Shown here in pieces: positions 58,600 to 64,000 of a DNA stretch of 64,000 bases. The stretch lies in assembly GCA_029204225.1 (NCBI GenBank), contig CM055101.1, positions 58,703,579-58,767,578 on the forward strand, read 5' to 3'. The DNA comes from Diphasiastrum complanatum. Lineage: Eukaryota; Streptophyta; Lycopodiopsida; Lycopodiales; Lycopodiaceae. The notes under the pieces were generated by a model. It saw only the letters and a list, made by a program, of their open reading frames with translations, did not search any database and was not told the DNA's origin. Position 1 is the stretch's first letter; each line of letters opens with the position of its first letter. Both the position numbers and the translations under genes were made by a program.

Positions 58600-59239
58600 T
58601 ATTTTTTTCTTACTATTTTTGAGACTCCCATTGGTTGTCTACAGTATTTATCCCTCGTATTCCATTGCACCCATTGTGTCAGATACTAGATCCCCTAGTC
58701 AAAGGTCAGGCCATATTCGCAGGTCATCCCGCCTTTCCTCTATGAACGAGAGTGAGCTCATTAGGTACCTTGATCAGTTGCCTTCCTCGCAGCAGGATAA
58801 GGTCTTATAACGCTTAAGGGCTCGACGCGAGGCTCGTAGCTCTTCTCAATTGGTTGAGTAAACATCATCGACCGAGGAGATTCAGTCCACTCCTTGTGTA
58901 GACTAGTCACATGTTTTCCCTTCCCGTGAGGGTCACTCCAATGAGGGTCGCACCCTCACCCATGGCAATACTACTAGTGCTTCCTTCTGACACTCTCGGG
59001 AGAGGAGGAGGAGCCACCTTAGTGTATCCTATTGTGGAGGATGTGGCAATGACCCTGATATCTCCAATGTGGTCATGAGTCTTGCACGTCCACGTAGCGC
59101 ATCTCATTGTGGAGAGTCCCTACTTCGAGATACACTGACCTAGGAGGCAGTACGTACGTCACATGATACTGCAACTCCTGCATCTGTCACACCTCAGATT
59201 TTTGGCACGCCCACTTTCACCCCCCACATTTTCCTCCCT
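58600..59239 (+). pseudogene. Broken coding region upstream of the 59.2 kb ORF
   Basis: Frames such as RSPSQRSGHIRRSSRLSSMN (58690-58750) and later proline- and serine-rich pieces look like the low-complexity N-terminus of a plant transposon protein, with several stops. Weak. Confidence 0.35.
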
Positions 59240-59700
59240 TTGGACCCACTGCCACTGAGTTATTTCCTCTCGGCTATACGTCGTGGGGTCACGTTTCACC
59301 ATTGGCCCACTCCCATTCAGTGCCCCCCTATATATTCTCCCATCCCGACGCCCTCCATTGGCTATTCTCCCCTTGGTACCCCACAACATCAGTATTATCC
59401 CGTCGGCGGGACATCTTTCATATCTGAGGCCACCCCCTCAGACACTCCCAGGGCCACATCACCACCAGCTGCCATCCCGCCGTCGTATGACATAGACATG
59501 GATGGTCACATCATTAAGAATAACCGTGGTAAGAGGATCATCACGCGCACGAGGGAGTTCAAGTATATCCACTTTCCTAGAGACATTTTTTATGGCTGGC
59601 ACGATGTCAGCGATGACCGCAAGAATCGCATCATTGACCAGCTGCATAGTGAGTTCCTTGTCCCATCCCAAGACATGGAATTTGCACAGAAATGGATGAG
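59240..59700 (+). pseudogene. Plant transposon protein fragment (Ptta/En/Spm-like), cut by an LTR
   Basis: A proline-rich segment (PPIYSPIPTPSIGYSPLG) precedes DGHIIKNNRGKRIITRTREF, then HFPRDIFYGWHDVSDDRKN and QLHSEFLVP. The pattern of a basic segment followed by a W-containing block ending in a D-x-x-K stretch recalls the Ptta/En/Spm plant transposase domain; this is recognition by eye and tentative. The frame ends at 59704 only because the LTR starting at about 59702 supplies a TGA, so the insertion truncated it. Confidence 0.42.
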
Positions 59701-59701
59701 G

Positions 59702-60399
59702 TGAAGAATTGCCAAAAATTGGCAAATCTAGCTTGATAAAAAACCATGTAGAATAGTGTAAATTGTGTACACAAGTGGGTCGCGCACATGTGAGGCCATG
59801 ATGCCACATGGGAAACCCATCCTAATGTAGGTTAGGTCAAGTCAAGAGAGTTGGTCATGTCTATTTTGTGGTCATCCCTACTTTATAGGACCTACACCTA
59901 AGTTTAAGGTGAAAATTTAACCAAGTAGCTACCTACCAAGCATAACTCTAGGATCTAGGCTAGGGTTTCATTTTAGGGCAAGAAGGTGAGTTAACTTCCT
60001 TATTACATGCTGGAAATCCACCTAACTTCAAGAAGGAAGTCAAATTTGCTATGTATTCCAAGCTCCCATAGTGAGAAGATAGAAAATTTTTGGAGCTCAT
60101 TGGCAATCTCAAGCTAGTTCACTATGTACATTGAGTTTTTGTGATCCAAATGAAACCAAATCAATTTCTACTTGTTTCTCAGGTTGAAGGCCATACTACA
60201 GACTGTAGTACACACGTGTGGGCTTGGATTTCAATGTTTATTAATGCTTTTGATTGTTAATGCTTGTTGTTTGTCAAATTGCCAATCTAGATCAACTTTT
60301 TTGTGTCTAGTTTTTTGATAGATTGTTAAGCAAGCATCCAATCACTCTTGTGGATCTTTTGTAGATCCATTTATGGTCCTAAAGTACAGTACTTTCACA
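59702..60399 (+). repeat. Copia 5' LTR (698 bp)
   Basis: Starts TGAAGAATTGCC and ends GTACTTTCACA directly before the PBS at 60400. The end resembles that of the 1-5178 copia LTR (TTTCACA), fitting the shared lineage. The first TG is inferred and could be off by 1-2 bases. Confidence 0.72.
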
Positions 60400-60412
60400 T
60401 GGTATCAGAGCC
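60400..60412 (+). other. Primer binding site, + strand copia
   Basis: TGGTATCAGAGCC, initiator tRNA-Met type, adjacent to the LTR end. Confidence 0.9.
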
Positions 60413-61203
60413 AAGTACAAGAGCATAAGCCATTGATCTAATGCAATCCATTTTTAGCAAGTTTTGGTGCTAAAAACTAGTATTGAGAGGGCAAGCTAGA
60501 ATCTTGATTTTGGTGAGGAGATTTGATCCCAAACTTGGTAGGGGTCCAAATCTATACTGTCCACATGTGTGGGCACCTCTGAACCTGCATTTAATGCATG
60601 GTATTCATTTGATCCAAAAAAATTCAATTTGTGAGCTGTTGGTGTAATTTTTGGTGGAGATCCTAGAATAATCTACCAAGATCATTTGCCATTGATTAGA
60701 TTTGAATTTGTTTCACGGAATCTAATTAATCTAGTCTGAGTTCAAGTCCTATTAAGGTTAAAAACAGGTCTTGAAAGTACACCAAGAAGGAAGAAAGATA
60801 TTAAGTCATTTTTTTGTCCAAAAATAGCCAAAATTGGCAAGATTTGATTGTAAGTAGATTTCACATCATCTTATCTTCATTCCAACTTTGTGAGGGAGTG
60901 CTAGAACTGAGATTATAAGTCCATTTGTTGGATTAGAAATCTAATTTGAGTGAAAAACTACAAGAGAGGGACCTTAGTGAGTTTCTAGAGACAGTCAAAT
61001 CCATTTCTTGGCAAGATTTGTTTGAAAGTAGTTTTCACTTCATCTTATCTTCATTCCAGCTTTGTGAGAGAGTGATAGAACTGTGATTATAAGTCCATTT
61101 GTTGGATTAGAAATCAAATTTGAGTGAAACACTGCAAGTGTGAGACCTTTGTGAGTTTCAAGTCAATCAAATCTATTTCTTGTTTGTAGAAGTCACTAGT
61201 AAG
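60413..61203 (+). other. Copia leader with internal direct repeat
   Basis: Untranslated leader before gag. A block beginning near TTTCACATCATCTTATCTTC (60860) recurs near 61028 in modified form with GAGAGTGATAGAACTG, a diverged tandem duplication of about 165-170 bp. Confidence 0.65.
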
Positions 61204-62585
61204 ATGGGATCTGCTGGAGCATACCTTCTAGAAGCTAGTGAGAGATTGAATTCTACAAATTATGCTATTTGGAAGGTTAGGATGGAGTCACTCTTGGTGC
61301 TCCAAGACCTTTATGAGTTCTTGATTGAAGATGAAGATGAAACTCTAAGTGCACAGGAGTTAGCTAGATACAAGAAGAGATCTAGGCTTGCACTTCATTG
61401 TGTAAAGATGAATGTGAGCAATGATTTGCTGAGAGAAGTATCAGCATGTACTAGTTCTAAAGAGGCTTGGAAGTCTTTAAAATCAATCTATGAATCTAGT
61501 AACACTTCAAGAGTACTCATGCTTAGAAATCAGATTTTGCAAAGCATGAAGAGAAGTGAGGAGAGTGCACAAGATTATGTACTCAGAATCAAGTCTCTGA
61601 ATAGGGAGTTGGCTTCCATTGGAGAGAAGATTCATGATGGAGAGCTTGTACAAATTGTTCTTAATGGTCTAGGATATGACTTTGCAAATTTGGTCCAAAG
61701 TTTTGCCATCCAAGACACTTTGCCAACTATAGAAAAACTTCACAGTGTATTAGTGGCTGAAGAGTGTAGGATGCTCCATGCAAAATCTAGGATGAGTTCC
61801 TTGTCATTTCCAGATGGTGATGAGAAAGCCATTTCTCATTCAAGGGCAAAAAGGAGACCAATGGAAAGAAGAAGCATCCAAAGGAGGCCAAAGAAGAGGA
61901 TGATGCATCAAGCTCAAAGGACAAGTCAAAGCAGAAATGCTTCTTTTGTGGAAAGAAGGGGCATTATGCATCTGAATGCTACAAGAGGCTAAGAGCACAA
62001 GTGGAGGAGGACAAACAAGGAAACCTTGCAAAGGAGGAGGAGGAGGATAAAGTAGATGTATTCTTGATGGCATCTACGTCCTCACCAACAAGCAATAGCA
62101 ATTCAAGAGACAATTGGTGGATCGACAGTGGGGCTAGCTCCCACATGTCTTGTGAAAAGGACTTTTTCTCAACCTTACACTCATTCAAAGATGCTAAAAA
62201 GTTTGTCTTTACTGCAAATGATGAAGAGTGTAGGATAGATGGTGTTGGCACCATCTCTTTGTGTCTAGAATCCTCAAAATGCATGGATCTAGAAAATGTC
62301 CTTTATGTACCATCAATCACCAAGAATATTCTTAGTGTTGTTCTACTCTTAGAAAGGGTTTGGATGTCCACTTTAAGCATGGTGTTTGCTTCATCTTGAA
62401 GAATGATATTTGCATTGCAAAGGGATTTAAACATGGAAGATTGTTTAAGTTGGAAGCTAGTGTTGCTTTTGAAAGAATGAGCTTGGCAAAGGAGGAGATC
62501 ACTCAAGAGGAGATCTTGGCAAAGTGTGATCTTGCTTGCATTGAGGAGGAGCATCAAAAGGAGGAAGATCTTGAGGATCAACCTC
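61204..62585 (+). pseudogene. Copia gag-protease with integrase/RT deleted
   Basis: Gag starts at ATG 61204 (MGSAGAYLLEASERLN) and is intact through LVAEECRMLHAKSRM. A shift near 61850 leads into the frame with KCFFCGKKGHYASECY (zinc knuckle) and NWWIDSGASSHMSCEKDFF (protease). After YVPSITKNILSV (62340) another shift gives GLDVHFKHGVCF and GRLFKLEASV. From there sequence resembling the post-integrase linker (EEDLEDQPQS) follows at once, so integrase is gone. No RT is seen before the element is lost near 62585. Confidence 0.85.
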
Positions 62586-63190
62586 AAAGCATGAGAGTTC
62601 CAAGGGAGTCCTCAATGACAATGGCCGAGTCATCAAATTGCATGCAAATTGTCCATTCAAGTGTGTATTTTGCAAGGGTGGTGAGCATTGGAGAGTCTAC
62701 TATCTTTAAATACTTTTGGGAAAGTAGTAGTAGACATGAGGTGACTTGTTTCTTACCTTTAAGATCCATGGTGTTTATTACTTTGTATGACAAGACAATG
62801 AAATGGGATGCTTTGAAATCTATATTTGTTGTTGATAAAGCAATTTTATTGGATAACTATTTTTGTAATAGTTTGAATAGAGTCATAAAAGATGAAACAT
62901 CATTTGCTTTAAAAATCTTTGTGTCCACATGCTTTGTGCATGATCATTCCAATGTAAGGACCAGAGATTATCCTATTTCAATGATAGGAATAATGGTAGT
63001 GTTTTGCTCTTCAAGTAGAGATTGTAGAATCTACTTGTTTTCAGCCAAAGAATTTGTCAATGGTGGAAATGTGATCTTTCAAGAGTGGAAGATTTGTAAA
63101 ATCTCCCACAAAAGAGAGGTACAAGTATACATATTCCAGCAACTTGCAATCATTATTCGAAATATTGGAGAGACAAGGAGTGAGAATTGA
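62586..63190 (+). pseudogene. Open frame fused to the copia fragment, unrecognised
   Basis: The copia frame continues without a stop for about 200 codons (MTMAESSNCMQIVHSS... IIRNIGETRSEN) but resembles no copia domain. In another frame 62609-62700 reads NDNGRVIKLHANCPFK and GGEHWRVYYL, faintly like the Cys-containing N-terminal block of MULE/FAR1 proteins. It is probably a piece of another element read partly out of frame. Confidence 0.3.
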
Positions 63191-63192
63191 CT

Positions 63193-63960
63193 GGGATGGA
63201 TATTCTGAGGTATGTATTATGGTTTCAACATATATTTTGACTTCAACACATTCATTCGGTCGGACACTCTAACAACATCACTTACAAAATTTACACATCT
63301 TCGTTGCACACAAGTGTTGCAATCCCAGTCTCATGCATTGCAGTCACATGAGGCGTTTCATTCTGATATATATTTGTAATTCGAACATTTATGTATCAAT
63401 ATATATAATTTGTTTAAGTTAAGTCCTCTACATGGCTCTTCAATTGCATGTGGTCCAGTTTTAGGATAGAATTGGGCCATTTGACAGGGTTATAACAATG
63501 TCCATGGGAGAACCTTGGCCACCACTCCCAAGGTGTGAAGGTCCCTAAAGTATCCTGTAGCTTCTTAGCGGCCTCCCGTTGTTGTTTGACACGATCTAGA
63601 TTTTCGGGATATCCTTTCTTCACAAACTTCAAGTCTTCCTCGTGCCTTGATTTGGATGGATATTCTAGATCTGAGGTATATATGGCTTCAAGATATACTT
63701 TAACTTCACTAGATTCATGTGGTCTGACTTTTACTCTCATCACATTTCTCAGATAACTAAATTATATTTATTGGATGTAGGTATCACAGTCTTAATCCCA
63801 TGCATCACAGTCACACAAGTCTGATTGCGACGTCAATGGCCAGGATGAGGACGACTCAGCTGGATCTAATTATAATTAGGTATATTTCAATAATCCAATT
63901 TGTAACATATCTCTGTACTTGGAACATTTATGTATGAATATATATCCGTTGAATTTAAGT
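63193..63960. repeat. Diverged direct repeats about 460 bp apart
   Basis: GGATGGATATTCT recurs at about 63195 and 63655, followed in both by GAGGTAT, a TTCAA-ATATA block and GGTCGGAC or GGTCTGAC. Later GGAACATTTATGTATGAATA near 63920 matches CGAACATTTATGTATCAATA near 63380 (about 540 bp apart), so spacing has drifted. Confidence 0.65.
63414..63743 (-). CDS. Unrecognised 109-residue ORF between the repeats
   Basis: The frame opens MMRVKVRPHESSEVKVYLE, is highly charged (HEEDLKFVKKGYPENLDRVK, QQREAAKKLQDTLG) and ends FTPWEWWPRF then KLDHMQLKSHVEDLT. The composition is protein-like and unlike the LTR debris around it. It may be an exon of a captured or decayed gene. Family unknown. Confidence 0.3.
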   Translation of the reverse strand: MMRVKVRPHESSEVKVYLEAIYTSDLEYPSKSRHEEDLKFVKKGYPENLDRVKQQREAAKKLQDTLGTFTPWEWWPRFSHGHCYNPVKWPNSILKLDHMQLKSHVEDLT

Positions 63961-64000
63961 TTCCTTCATCAATTTTTAAGTGCTTATAATGTAACTCAAA

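Noticed and set aside
58457-58810. Open frames with long ER/RE or LS repeats on both strands
   Set aside because: They are translations of the (GA)39 microsatellite and have no other support.

Overview
The window looks like nuclear DNA of a seed plant with a large, repeat-rich genome. A gymnosperm (conifer-type) is my best guess, from one conserved plant gene split by a 15.4 kb transposon-filled intron and surrounded by nested LTR retrotransposons. The species assignment is inference. I see no rRNA, tRNA, CRISPR or prokaryotic operon signals.

The only conventional host gene is a PLASTID MOVEMENT IMPAIRED1 (PMI1) family gene on the + strand: exon 1 at 8743-11477 (NT-C2 domain) and exon 2 at 26880-28032 (conserved C-terminal region). 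Its intron holds a Ty3/gypsy element (12785-16488, matched LTRs, RT lost), a decayed Ty1/copia fragment (about 17640-19171 and onward), and, nested in that fragment, a second RT-less gypsy-type element (19172-24917). The nested element has unusual AG...CT LTR ends and an AATCC target duplication.

Left flank (1-8742): a Ty1/copia element on the - strand whose polyprotein is open for 1,305 codons to the window edge, with PBS and a 653 bp LTR. It is inserted into older copia debris and followed by the PMI1 5' region.

Right flank (28033-64000): quiet AT-rich DNA with degenerate tandem and direct repeats (28-35 kb), then a dense patchwork of broken copia elements (35.4-41.7, 46.7-47.0, 52.3-56.7 and 59.7-62.6 kb). 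Between 42.5 and 52.3 kb lies the least familiar part. It has two diverged, oppositely oriented copies of a transposase-like gene (- strand 43955-45883; + strand 47424-50117). A SWIM zinc-finger ORF (42583-43065) converges on the first copy. An unrecognised spliced ORF (50383-51632) follows the second copy. A - strand ORF (52253-51708) has an internal Met followed by the first eight residues of histone H3 (ARTKQTAR). I regard 42.5-52.3 kb as the best candidate for an undescribed mobile system, now decayed.

Most elements are inactivated by frameshifts, stops or internal deletions, often with loss of the RT. The 1-5178 copia is the exception. LTR boundaries, PBS sites and splice sites were read directly; family names rest on motif recognition without a database search.
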